Positions 34,126 to 44,687 of a stretch of DNA of 64,000 nt are shown piece by piece (the stretch's first letter is position 1; each line of letters starts with the position of its first letter). The stretch is taken from positions 5,089,501 to 5,153,500 of the forward strand of contig NC_087253.1 of NCBI RefSeq assembly GCF_037042905.1. Reading direction: 5' to 3'. Origin of the DNA: Lytechinus pictus. Its lineage: Eukaryota > Echinodermata > Echinoidea > Temnopleuroida > Toxopneustidae. Both the position numbers and the translations under genes were made by a program. The notes beneath the pieces were generated by a model, which worked only from the letters and a program-made list of their open reading frames with translations, made no database searches and was not told where the DNA came from.

Positions 34126-34568
34126 CCCAACGATGGATTGGAAGTATTACATGTAACATCAGATCTCAGCAACAAGATTGGTTCAGGAGGCCTATCTGTT
34201 GCCTGGGTTGGTTGGCCGTCATTAAATGGTGGCAAGCTTGATGGTGAGCATGGCAAAGGTGGACTGGACGCAGTGGACGGCAAGCTTGATGGTGAGCATG
34301 GCAAAGGTTGCCTGGAGGGCAAGCTTGATGGTGAGCATGGCAAAGGTTGACTGGATGGCAAGATAGATGGTGAGCATGGCAAAGGTTGAGTGGACGGTAA
34401 GATAGATGGTGAACATGGCAAAGGTTGGCTGGACGGCAAGCTTGGTGGTGAGCATGGCAAAGGTTGAGTGGAGGGCAAGTCAGGTGGCCTTCCAGAGGGC
34501 TGATGAACAATGCTGTCCGTCATTTTGGAAGGAGAAGGTGTAGGAAACATGATGGTCCTTCCAGTAGG
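34122..34568 (-). CDS. Pro/Ser-rich repeat exon of the transposon gene
   Basis: The exon starts after an acceptor (CTTTCTCTTCCAG on the minus strand, AG at 34570-34569) and is entered in phase 0 from the upstream exon. It encodes about six copies of a 13-residue unit containing QPLPCSPSSLPS, matching a 39-bp minisatellite with GAGCATGGCAAAGGTTG on the plus strand (about 34205-34470). It ends NTSNPSLG and a TAA at 34122. Without one base at the GGGG run (34125-34128) the frame would run into the Cys-rich transposase. It probably acts as a flexible linker. Either this is the true end of a separate SGNH protein, or the stop is a slip in one large gene; I favour the latter. Confidence 0.65.
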   Translation of the reverse strand, partial: PTGRTIMFPTPSPSKMTDSIVHQPSGRPPDLPSTQPLPCSPPSLPSSQPLPCSPSILPSTQPLPCSPSILPSSQPLPCSPSSLPSRQPLPCSPSSLPSTASSPPLPCSPSSLPPFNDGQPTQATDRPPEPILLLRSDVTCNTSNPSLG

Positions 34569-34979
34569 CTGGAAGAGAAAGGGGGAAAATCATATCAACT
34601 CTTTAAAAAAAAATTCTTATTGTACATGTTATGTCATTTGCCCAGGTAATGAAATTCTTGCAAAGCTCTCTGAGACATATATACATGTACATGGTACTAA
34701 ATGCTTTCCTATTTAACAAGGCATATAAGTATGACCATATACTGTTAAGATTATATTAATATTTTTGTAAAAATATACAAGCCTGAATTCTGCAATTGGT
34801 AATTTCTTCAGGGCGGTGTTTAGACATAAAGACAGCCAAGATATAAAGTACACAAAAACAGGGAATTCTTGATCCTTTCGGTAAAATATATTGAGCACGG
34901 GTAAGGGTAGCTATCAACTTGGATGTACATATTTATTGTACAGCTACTTATATGATATATCATTTTGTGACTAACTTAC

Positions 34980-35114
34980 ATTTAATGAACCATCACTTGG
35001 CCTAGAACATGGAAACGTTGATGGCAAAGCACTTTTTGGTGAATTTTCGGCAGAAAATGGTGACAGCTGAGATGGATGAAAGTGGGACTGATCCGTGCTA
35101 GGGACAGCTGATGC
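34980..35114 (-). CDS. Small linker exon 3 of the transposon gene
   Basis: The acceptor TTTCTTGACAG precedes 35114 and the donor GTAAGT follows 34980 on the minus strand. The 135 bp give exactly 45 codons in phase 0, rich in Ser and Pro (ASAVPSTDQSHF, SPFSAENSPKSAL, STFPCSRPS). The compositional match to the next exon and the shared phase support it as a real exon. Confidence 0.7.
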
Positions 35115-35224
35115 CTGTCAAGAAACACAGAGTTAGTGTGTTAATTGTTAATTCAAGATAAAAAAGCCCCTGAATGCAGCAAGTATGTCATTCACAGATA
35201 AAAGTTTACATGGAAATTAAATGA

Positions 35225-35291
35225 ACATTATTTGGACGAGCCCGGACATTATTTGGACGAGCCCGGACATTATTTGGACAAGCCCGTACAT
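35225..35291. repeat. Three-copy 21-bp tandem repeat in an intron
   Basis: CATTATTTGGACGAGCCCGGA repeats about three times (given here as CATTATTTGGAC plus GAGCCCGGA), the last copy with A for G and T for G. It lies between exons 2 and 3 of the transposon gene and has no coding meaning. Confidence 0.8.
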
Positions 35292-35559
35292 TACCTTCCA
35301 AACTCCCCAATGTGTGAAAAAAATTCAACCCTATATACATGTAATTAACACATGTACAATTGTATAGAACAAGAATGGCACAGCAACTACTGACTGAGCA
35401 TTGAGTAGGTCAGTTTCCCTTCAAAAGTATTGCTACACAAGGTGATGCTTCTAATTTTTAAAAATATTGTCATTCTCCATTCTGCCTTTTTTTTTATAAA
35501 CACAAATAAATTAAATCAAACCTAATCCATAATACAGATTTTATCAGTTGTAACATTAC

Positions 35560-35676
35560 CTTCGATTCTTTCTGAGTGCATGTACATGTAGTCTCTTGAG
35601 GTGGTATACTTTTGCTGGAAATGAATTCCTGTTCCAGGTATACATCATGCTCAGGGGCTTCAAACCAGCGATGGAC
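35560..35676 (-). CDS. Small linker exon 2 of the transposon gene
   Basis: The acceptor TTAAAAATATTTCAG precedes 35676 and the donor GTAATG follows 35560 on the minus strand. The 117 bp give 39 codons in phase 0: VHRWFEAPEHDVYLEQEF, then SSKSIPPQETTCTCTQ. It is joined in phase with the SGNH exon upstream (ending 36195) and exon 3 downstream. The function of this segment is unknown. Confidence 0.7.
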
Positions 35677-36194
35677 CTGAAATATTTTTAAAATAGGCAA
35701 TATATATTCAATACATACTTAAAGAAAGAAAAATATATATTTAATACACGTTTGTATACAGGTACATATTAGGCCTAGTACATAAGCATGCAGTAATTTG
35801 TAATTCTAGTTTTACAAGATCAATGTACATGTAATATGTGAAACCAAAAATACTGGATTGCTGATAGTAATATGTACTACTCATACATGTATTGTATGTA
35901 CATGAGGCCTACATGTATATAAATTTATACAACTGATTTTGACCTACATGTCATCCTCTGGATGACAAAAATCTGTATTTGTTGATTGGCTAACAAACGG
36001 GCGGTAGGATTTGCATTATGTGCACACCAGTTTGCCTTCCTATTGGTCAAGAAGAATGGCATTAAAACTTAACCTCCCTATATTTTGCATAGTGCGCTTA
36101 AACTATTGCCACACAGTAATGTCTGTTAACATGCATGCTACTGCCCTTCTACAAGCCAGGCGATGATGAACGTACATTAGAAAGGACAACATAC

Positions 36195-37221
36195 CTTTTT
36201 CTTCTTTCTCCGGTGAGCTGTCCTATCTTTCCTTCTTCTCTGTCTTTCAGAGTTTTTCCTCTTGACATACTCCTTTCTTTGTGCTGGCAGTGGCACATTG
36301 CTGACATTTGCTTTGCGAATAGTATGTATCGGTACTTGTGTATGCTTATATGGAATCCATCCTACAATTTTTTTGCCAATGTGTTGTCCTGGTGGTAGCT
36401 TGGGTAATGGTTTGTTCTTTACGACCTTCCGTGGATGAGTAAAGCCATCTGATGTGATGTATGTTTGATTTCTTTTAGACTGACACTTTCTTTTGTTCTT
36501 TTTCCTATTACTCAAAAAGGAATGAGCACTTGTCTCTTTCTGATCAATTCGCTTCTGTGGTTTGGAGGTCCAAATCCTTTTTAGTTCTTTAGGAATCCAT
36601 GCACTCGAAGTAGAAGTTTTTTTAATTTGTTTTGCAAACAATGATACTAAATACAAATCCAAGGAGTGTGAAAAAAAAGCTTTACCTAACGCACTTAGAT
36701 GCAGTCCATCATTAACAAATCCATTATCACCAAATCCATCATCAAGTTCCAATATGGTATCGCTAAGATCAACATATCCACAATGTAGCTTTGTACATAA
36801 TTGTTCAATCTGCGTATTGTAATGAAGTGATTTTTCATATAGTTCTTCACAGTCCCAACGTGGTAAAATACCTGAAAATATAATGTGTGCCCTTCGAAAT
36901 AATTCAGTTAAAGTGTTTACAAGTTTGGTGAAATCCCGCTGATCTTTCTCCCAGATGCCTTTCTTCAAGTTATTCGTTCCAACATGCACAACGATATGTG
37001 TAGTATTCTCTTCGTATAATATGTCATAAAAATGTTCCTTCACCAAATGTCTTAAATCGCTCACTTTCGCTCCCGGAAAACAAAGAACATTGTAGTCATA
37101 GTCCAAATTTAAATGATACAAATAATCCTCCAAGTTTCTAATGATGGAATCTCCTACAAAAAGAACTTTCCTATCCTGGCGGGACATGGTGGCGATGCCA
37201 TGCTGAATCCATTTCTTGATG
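36195..37221 (-). CDS. SGNH (GDSL-type) hydrolase exon of the transposon gene
   Basis: The exon follows the acceptor TTATCAATTTCAG (AG 37223-37222). Translation starts at ATG 37187 in an ideal context, GCCACCATGTCC. Residues 11-14 VGDS (block I, Ser14), Gly39 (block II), GTNN at 70-73 (block III) and DGLH at 160-163 (block V, Asp160 and His163) are the four SGNH signature blocks, so the catalytic set looks intact. Such enzymes hydrolyse esters. After residue 190 comes a very basic tail (QRRRKDRTAHRRKKKK) that may be a nuclear or nucleic-acid-binding segment. The donor GTATGT at 36194 follows codon 331 in phase 0; reading past it gives only VCCPF and a stop at 36177. SGNH domains are known from some CR1-type LINEs, but are unexpected in a cut-and-paste transposon. 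Confidence 0.85.
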
Positions 37222-37724
37222 CTGAAATTGATAAAAGAATGAGTTATCTGTAGTTAGTTCAGCACACTGCACACAACTCTTCCATTATTCCTTCTTTTCT
37301 ATTAAAGATGCAATCTACATGTACATGTAATGTTAATTGAAACTTTCCTCGATGAAATTGTGTAATAGACCCAATATGAAAAGTATAAATTGAAAATGAC
37401 AGCCCGCAGTATTTATCCAAACAAAATCAGAATCATTTCATTTTCTTTTTTTCTTATCTAAAAAATATCCAGATCAAATTAATGAGTGTTTAGAATCTAT
37501 TGTTTCACTATTTTACAGCCGAATTAATTAGAATCAAATATGAAAAACTGGCAGCAAGTTTTCGAGACCATATACATTACAACAAAATTCTGAACAAATA
37601 AAACCTCACCTTTTTGTGAGATTTTTTTTGGAAAGAAAACTCATTCAATCAGACATTTTTCACTAATACTAGACTCTACGTAAATCTTGTCAAGTCATGT
37701 CAGTCCCACTCTCATCTCAATATT

Positions 37725-37916
37725 CAGGGGCCGCAGAAGCGGGGGGGGGGGGGGAGGGAAGGACTTCAGCCCTCTTCCTTCCCCCTTTTTATACAAAAAA
37801 AGTTTTAAGGACAAGTGCCAAGTACAAACAATGTTTAAATTACCATACAATATTTATTTTTTGCATGGTCAGCCCCCCCCCCCCCCCCCACTTTGAAAAC
37901 CGTTCTGCGGTCCTTG
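37725..37916. mobile_element. hAT-like MITE (CAGGGGCCGC family)
   Basis: Ends CAGGGGCCGCAGAAGC (37725) and CGTTCTGCGGTCCTTG (37901-37916) are imperfect inverted repeats. The interior has long G and C runs. A second member with better-conserved ends is at 55643-55768. It lies in the 5' flank of the transposon gene, inside the first intron. The target duplication is not clear. Confidence 0.65.
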
Positions 37917-38800
37917 ATATTCTGTATCAATTACCTAGCAGTTTTTCTACCTTTGAGCTCTCAACACCAAGTGTCTACCGAGGAGACTACTAGGTCGTGA
38001 AACAGGCCCAAAACGAACAACAACAACAATTTATTGGCCTATATTCATGATGGGGGCCCTTCACCTCTGTCATGTCTGTAGTGAGTGCTTGTTGCATTAC
38101 CGAACAGTGTTGTATTACCGAACGTTCACATCGTATGCATCAGAAAGTAATTTCATAGCCATACAGGCATACACACTCACAATTTTTATTTTTGCTACAT
38201 CCAAAGCAAAGGGAACTTGAGACTTTTGAGTAATAGAGATGATGAAAAATGGTTTTTTAAAAACCCACATCTTCAAAGTCTGAAAAGTTAAATAATAATA
38301 TTCTAAAAATAATAAAGTATGGTCAAAATAGCTCAACACTAGTGATTTTGTTGTTTCCTAAACCTTTCCCATAGAAAACACACATTTGGTAGTACGATAC
38401 ATTTCAAATTTAATCAAGTGACCAAGATTAGAAATTTCACATGCCATTTGCCATGCATGCGTTTGCGAGAAGGGGTCCGAAACATTAATGATGTAGGCTA
38501 GGAAGCTACAAAAACTAAAAAGAAAAACAAATTGGCAAAATGTAGTAGATAATTTATGTACTTATGGTGAAAGTCTGGTGAATTTCATGAGAATAATGTG
38601 TTCGATAGGATTGAATTCATGAAAAGTGTGCGGTAATACGATCCACTGCACTGGCACTGCACTGGTCATTTACGTACCGTACATGTACACGGAATACACT
38701 GGCAGTGCAGCACATGCCCAATCATGCATGCCGACCGAACGTGTCGAATACGTGGGACTGACATAAAATTTCTGCAAAATACAAACACGCGCCAACTTAC

Positions 38801-38990
38801 CTTCCGCTTTACAATATCCCGCGCCAATCTATCAGAACATTCCTCCAACTTCCGGCGAAAAAAAGAAGACGAGATTCGTGATTTTTTAATGTTTTCACGT
38901 CCGAAAGCAAAACACATCAACCAGCACTCCAACGCAATTTCATTTTTCTCAAAGCATGTGCCAATCTGAAGTATTTTTTGTGAATGCACG
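38801..38990 (-). promoter_or_regulatory. Putative 5' untranslated exon of the transposon gene
   Basis: On the minus strand a strong donor, CGGAAG/GTAAGT, lies at 38801/38800. The minus-strand frame from 38989 would be out of phase with the SGNH exon and hits a stop after joining 37221, so I interpret this as an untranslated first exon spliced to 37221. Transcription would start between here and the right terminal repeat (39329). The exon 5' end is not defined. Confidence 0.5.
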
Positions 38991-39329
38991 GGTCAAGTGA
39001 TCAAAAAACGTAAGTTGATGCAAATTTTACGTTTAAAAAAAAGGGAAATATATTTCATTTCTAAATATATTTTTTAAATTTATTTTAAGGTGAAATTTAA
39101 AAATCCATACATCAAAAGATAGATAATTTTATACTGATCATGTTAAAAGATAAAGAGGATACAAATTATGGTGTCTAACTTCATTTATATCCCATCCAGT
39201 ATTACTATGCATTTCACGCTACGGATCTTTCAGACGAATCTCGCGACAGAAAAGCGACGGTGCTGCAGCGAGACCGTACGATAAACCCCGCTCAAATAGC
39301 TCATTACGTGCGGCGTTGCGCTCTGACTG

Positions 39330-39333
39330 TAAT
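39330..39333. repeat. Target site duplication TAAT, right
   Basis: Second copy of the TAAT found at 25096-25099, directly after the right transposon end CTGACTG. Confidence 0.9.
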
Positions 39334-40816
39334 GCGGGTGGCACACCTCTTCAGAGGGCATCACTGAATGGTCATCTTGATGTCGTTAAATATCTCATTG
39401 ATCAAGGAGCAAAAACTAATACGGCTGATAATATTGGGTACACACCTCTCCACATGGCATCAGACAGGGGCCATCTTGATGTCGTGAAATATCTCATTGA
39501 TCAAGGAGCACAATCTGATACGGCTGATAATGTGGGTGGCACACCTCTACACAGTGCATCATTCAATGGTAATCTTGATGTGAAATATCTCATTGATCAA
39601 GGAGCACGAAGTAATACGGCTGATAATGATGGGTACACACCTCTCCACGCGGCATCAGACAGGGGGCATCTTGATGTCGTGAAATATCTCATTGATCAAG
39701 GAGCAAAAGCTAATACGGCTGATAATGCGGGTGTCACACCTCTCTACATGGCATCAGACATGGGGCATCTTGATGTAGTGAAATATCTTATTGATCAAGG
39801 AGCACAAGCTAATACGGCTGATAATGCGGGTGGCACACCTCTTAAGAGGGCATCACTGAATGGTCATCTTGATGTCGTTAAATATCTCATTGATCAAGGA
39901 GCACGAAGTAATACGGCTGATAATGATGGGTACACACCTCTCCACATGGCATCAGACAGGGGCCATCTTGATGTCGTGAAATATCTCATTGATCAAGGAG
40001 CACAATCTGATACGGCTGATAATGCGGGTGGCACACCTCTCCACATGGCATCAGACAGGGGCCATCTTGATGTCGTGAAATATCTCATTGATCAAGGAGC
40101 ACGAAGTAATACGGCTGATAATGATGGGTACACACCTCTCCACGCGGCATCAGACAGGGGGCATCTTGATGTCGTGAAATATCTCATTGATCAAGGAGCA
40201 AAAGCTAATACGGCTGATAATGCGGGTGTCACACCTCTCTACATGGCATCAGACATGGGGCATCTTGATGTAGTGAAATATCTTATTGATCAAGGAGCAC
40301 AAGCTAATACGGCTGATAATGCGGGTGGCACACCTCTTCAGAGGGCATCACTGAATGGTCATCTTGATGTCGTTAAATATCTCATTGATCAAGGAACAAC
40401 TAATACGGCTGATAATATTGGGTACACACCTCTCCACATGGCATCAGACAGGGGCCATCTTGATGTCGTGAAATATCTCATTGATCAAGGAGCACAAGCT
40501 AATACGGCTAATAAAATGGGTGGTACACCTCTCCACATGGCATCAGACAGGGGCCATCTTGATGTCGTGAAATATCTCATTGATCAAGGAGCACAATCTG
40601 ATACGGCTGATAATGCGGGTGGCACACCTCTACACAGTGCATCATTCAATGGTAATCTTGATGTCGTGAAATATCTCATTGATCAAGGAGCACAAGCTGA
40701 CACGGCTGATAATGCGGATGGTGAAACAGCTCTCAACCCAGCATCTCGGGACGGTCACAGCAACGTTGGTCGGTATCTCAAGAGTGAACAAGCAAGACTA
40801 GGGTCCGAATTAAAAG
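39334..40816 (+). CDS. Ankyrin-repeat/death-domain protein, exon 1 right part
   Basis: About 14 ankyrin repeats of 33 residues (99 bp) with consensus GGTPLHMASDRGHLDVVKYL and spacer IDQGAQANTADNA, a protein-interaction scaffold. Repeats are nearly identical at the DNA level, and a five-repeat block recurs 495 bp later (39604-39850 versus 40099-40345). Two repeats each lack one codon (LDVKYL near 39577; QGTTNTADN near 40399), leaving the frame intact. The last repeat degenerates (ETALNPASRDGHSNVGRYL), a normal C-cap. The exon ends at AAAAG/GTAAAA (donor 40817); the frame running on to 40887 is intronic. It ends in phase 1, which matches the linker exon at 49421. Codons before 39334 in the same frame belong to the transposon end. 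Confidence 0.88.
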
Positions 40817-41019
40817 GTAAAAACATAATTTCAACCGACTACATTATTTTCGAGGGAAAAAAACCCTTGAGACTATTTCTTGATTGAACGATGAGTGTGT
40901 GTGTGGGGGGGGGAGGTGGGCTTGAAAATTTTGAATTGTCGATTCATAACTTTTGTTTCAAGCTTCACGTAAGTAAACAATCATATCATATTAGAAAACA
41001 TGCGTTGATATAATTATAC
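40817..41019. other. Start of intron 1 of the ankyrin/death-domain gene
   Basis: Donor GTAAAA, then AT-rich sequence with a (TG)n/poly-G stretch at about 40893-40915. Nothing else is seen. Confidence 0.6.
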
Positions 41020-41197
41020 ACTCTAAAAAACGAAGAGCTAATTTAAGGAGCGTGTATAGTGACTGCACTTTAGAGTGCTGGTTTGTGTAGATAAAATTTG
41101 AACGAGAAAAATCAGCACTCCGAAGTGCAGTCACTATACACGCTCTTTAAGAGCTAAATAAATTAGATCTTCGCAGCTCTTCGGGTTTTTTTAGAGT
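41020..41197. mobile_element. Palindromic MITE, ACTCTAAAAAA ends
   Basis: The left arm ACTCTAAAAAACGAAGAGCT and its inverse AGCTCTTCGGGTTTTTTTAGAGT at the right, each stated by ends, extend inward as near-perfect arms (GGAGCGTGTATAGTGACTGC and its inverse). The whole unit folds into one long hairpin. Flanking TA on both sides suggests a TA-targeting (Tc1/mariner-like) origin. Confidence 0.7.
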
Positions 41198-41340
41198 ATA
41201 TTATGTTGATATCTGCATCAATGTATTACGCAACAAAATAATACATTAAATAGGCCTCCTATATGATGAGAAATTAACACAAGGCTAGGTGGCTAGGTTG
41301 TGTCTCGCCCGCCCGTGATTCTGGAACTTTTCTTATTTAA

Positions 41341-41812
41341 GGGGACGGTCCAGGCTGGAGATATTTATATCTCAATAAATAGAGTAAAATTCACCAAGCA
41401 AAATGCTGAAAATTTCGGATCAAAATCGGATAACAAATAATAAAGTTATTAAATTTCTAATATTTGCATTATTCTGGTGAAACAGTTCTAAGCATGTATG
41501 TGTTCATGAATATTCATTAGGTGGGCCGATGATGTCATATCTACCAAGAACTAAAACGATTGGATTTACAACTGATTATCAAAGTGCATTAGTATTGTTG
41601 CCGCAACTTATTTCATCATAATGGAGACACATCATTTATACATGCATGAAAAAATGAAACGTTTATGATTTCATGTAATAACATAAGGAAAAGGAAAGTG
41701 GGGATGTGACATCATCAGCCCACCTAATGAATATTTATGATGATGTGCACTGTTTTCACAAAATATTGATAAACTTTAAAATTCAATAACTTCGTTATTT
41801 GTTATCTAATTA
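41341..41812. repeat. Palindromic dispersed repeat, left half (continues at 48317)
   Basis: Starts GGGGACGGTCCAGGCTGG and contains AAAATTTCGGATCAAAATCGGAT, with the inverse sequence in its right half; the right half resumes at 48317 (CGATTTTCGATGAAATTTTCAGC). The element is split by the LINE at 41813. A related but uninterrupted member is at 50486-51129, which allows the two halves to be matched. Confidence 0.7.
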
Positions 41813-43224
41813 ATATGAGTATAGAACAGGCATATGTTCCCTCCTCTCTGAAAGTTGCTCTCGTTACCCCACTGTTAACAAACCTCCCTGGACCAGAAAT
41901 CTCTCCAAAACTACCGCCCTGTTTCAAACTTACCTTCTTTGTTCTAGATTCTTGACAGGATTGTGTTCTCTCAATTGTCTGAATACCTTTCGGATAATGA
42001 TTGGCTCGAACCTGATTCCAATCAGGTTATATGTCCAACCATGGTGTAGAAACACTACTTCTTGATGCGTCTAATTATATCCTACAAGGCATGGATAAAG
42101 GGAACACCACAGCTCTTTTGTTGTTAGACTTGTCCTCCGCCTTCGACACTGTAAATCACACTATCCTTTTGAACATACTTAGTTCACTTGGTGTCAAGGG
42201 TGAGGCTTACAAGTGGTTTGAGTCTTATCTCTCATTCCATTCTCAGATTGTTTGTATTAACGGTTATAAGTCTGATGCTTTGCCTCTCACTTGTGGAGTA
42301 CCATAGGGTTATGTGGGCGGGCCTACTCTCTTCTCGATTTATTTATCTGGATTGCGACAAGTTCTCTTGAAACACAACATAAAATACCATATTTACGCAG
42401 ACGACATCCAACTCATGATTTCCTTTAATTCGGATCAACTAGCTGCAGAAAGTTCCATTCATCGTTTAAAATGTTGCATGGTAGATGTTCACGATTTGCT
42501 GACTTCTCACTCTCTCAAGTTGAATCCAGTAAAATGTGAATTTCTTCTTTTTGGCTCCAAAGTACAGCTCAGTTAAATCCACAATGACTCCATCTCATTT
42601 GTCAAGTTCTTGTCGCAATCTCGATTTATAGATCAGTTCGCTTCCAATGGCTAAATATTGGTTTTATTTGGAAATACTTGTCTCGACCGGCCACAGAATT
42701 GGTTCACGCCTTAATTTCGTCCTGCCTCGATTTTGAAAACTCCCTTTTGTTTAATCTACCCCAGAATCAATTATTCAAAGTTCAGAAACTTCAAAATGCT
42801 GTCGCTCGCATCGTTTTTCTATCCACCAGGCGCACTCACATTATTCCTATTTTAAGATCCTTACATTGGCTCCCTGTAAAACAACGTATTATGTTTTAGA
42901 TTTTGCCGTTAACTTTCCACTGTGTCCATGGCTCTTCTCCCCAGTACCTCATTTCACTGATCAAAAGTTATACCCCTTCAAGATCCTTACGTCCCTCCTT
43001 TTCTAATTCTCTTGTTACCCACAAAGTTTCCAAAACCCGGGGGAAAAGATTATTTGTTTACTCATCCTCTAAGTTATGGAATAGCCTCCCTGAAAACATC
43101 AAATCTGAAACTTTCTAACATTACCTTAAAACATTTCTCTGCAATTCTTCTTAATTTCTTTCATAATTTCCTAAAAAGCGCCTCGAGCACTCTACATAGT
43201 GGATTTGGCGCGATATAAATCTAA
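41813..43224 (+). pseudogene. 5'-truncated L2/CR1-like LINE fragment
   Basis: RT blocks read VPSSLKVALVTPL (about 41835), ALLLLDLSSAFDTVNHTIL (42110), YADDIQLMISF (about 42395), SLHWLPVKQRI (about 42870) and LWNSLPENI (about 43075), typical of L2/CR1-like elements. Frames are broken by stops and shifts, so it is inactive. The 3' end reads GATTTGGCGCGATATAAATC, with the (ATT)n tail now displaced to 48294-48316 by the Helentron-like insertion. TTATC at 41808-41812 and at 48312-48316 is a likely target duplication. Confidence 0.85.
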
Positions 43225-44488
43225 TTAGGTGATCTGTCAATCGACAGATCAACTATTAATTTCGTTTAAATTTTCTTTTTTCTTTATTTCTTAATTTTTA
43301 TTTTTCCACCCTTTTCTTGTTAGCGTAAAATCTCAAAATCCACATCATCAATTTTCTTCAAAATATCATCAGATATGGGGACTTATCATGTCATCTGTAT
43401 GAAACAAGTTCAAGGTCAAAAGGTCATCGTGACGTCATCTAGACGCCATTTTGTAAAATCACATTATCAATCATATCTTCATTATCAATTATCAAAAATT
43501 AACCATATTTACATCACATTAACTTCAGGTCAAGAGTCAACTGTCCGTGTCATTAAAGGTCATGAAAAGGTCACGACGTGCGCGTACGCGCGCGTCAAAA
43601 TTTTAAAAGGCTCAAAATCATTTTTTGACCAAAGTAGAGTATGAATCAGGTCATTTTAAGCATTTCAAAAATTTGCGCGCGCGCACGGTTACGCGCGCGT
43701 TCTCGCGCGTAACGGCAATATGCAACATAGGATCGCCATTTTTTTTATATCATTGCACCGATAATATTATTTTGAACAATTTGATACCTTGATCAACCTT
43801 CTACGACAAGTAATAACGGAATTTAGCCTCCATCAAAGTTTACAGCATGCGCGCACAGTAACCATAGACAATATACGTGCAAAAACATGCCTATACAAAA
43901 TTCATTATAGCTCTTCAGGAAGTCCGTTGACCCCCATTTTTTCATATTTGAATAGAGGATGAATGGGAGATATGATTTCATGTCACATTTGATCCGAAAT
44001 TTTATCATGGCGTCATCAAAATGGCGTCGGAACTCAAAATTCCCATATTGCTTCCTATGACGTCATCATAATTATGCATATTTGACTTTAACTCCGTAAA
44101 TATTGGCCAACTTTCGCTCATTATTCAATATGTTGTAGCTGAGGACATACTCTTTCTAATGTAATCGCTATATTTACATTCAAAGGAACGAATCATCCTG
44201 AAAAATGGTAAGTTATAGAGACATGTCATTTTCACTCATTTTGTGTGCAATCTCTATGGGAAATGACTTTTTCTAAAAACTGGATTTTACATTCCTCTAT
44301 TTCGCGAGCCATATCTCCATTTCTATTTGTCGGTTTTCTCTGAGCTTGGAGTATGTTGTAGCTGAGACTGTAAGCTATCGCAAATGTGGTCTCCATTTTC
44401 CAATCAGATGCCGGGATCATGCCCGTATTTCACTTGCAAAATTGGATTTGAGATCCTCTTGTTTTGCTTATGTGTAAAGTCTATGGGA

Positions 44489-44560
44489 AGTGTGTAGCTC
44501 AATGGGTAAGGCATGAGATTTGTTTCATTAAGATTCGAGGGTTCGAGCCCAGCAGGCAGG
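44489..44560 (+). repeat. tRNA-like Pol III module inside Helentron copy B
   Basis: GTGTAGCTCAATGGGTAAGG (44491-44510) is a good A box region and GAGGGTTCGAGCCC (about 44538-44551) a good B box, at tRNA spacing. A T-rich stretch (44585-44595) follows. The acceptor stem is not convincing. Copy A also carries a tRNA-like module followed by a T run. Confidence 0.6.
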
Positions 44561-44687
44561 GGTGAAAATGAGAATTGTTTCCCTTTTTTTTCTTTTCAAC
44601 ATTTCACAAATGGTCCTTTATGACCATTACAATGTATATAAGATAAAATATTGGACAATAAAAGAGATTAAAATACCTTTTAATGTA

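Larger units (their letters stand above)
25100..39329 (-). mobile_element. 14.23-kb Academ-like DNA transposon inserted in the ankyrin exon
   Basis: Ends are CAGTCAGCCCGCAAC (25100-25114) and GTTGCGCTCTGACTG (39315-39329), inverted repeats matching at 13 of 15 positions, with a TAAT duplication outside. Subterminal motifs TTATCGTACG and CGTAATGAGCT occur at both ends in inverted orientation (25135, 25174; 39275, 39298). Inside is one leftward gene: untranslated first exon, SGNH hydrolase, linkers, Pro/Ser repeats, transposase-like core, PIN/XPG-like region and CXC motif. About 3.6 kb at the left and 2.1 kb at the right are non-coding and hold later MITE insertions. Four-bp duplications, large size and a nuclease-bearing transposase fit the Academ superfamily; this placement is inference. 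KDZ-type elements were considered but usually make 8-bp duplications. Confidence 0.85.

Noticed and set aside
38666-38989. 107-codon minus-strand protein in the transposon
   Set aside because: A strong splice donor at 38801 lies inside it and its frame stops after joining the SGNH exon, so it is better read as an untranslated exon.
25100-39329. Polinton/Maverick interpretation of the 14-kb element
   Set aside because: No DNA polymerase B, integrase, ATPase or capsid-like genes, and the duplication is 4 bp rather than 6 bp.
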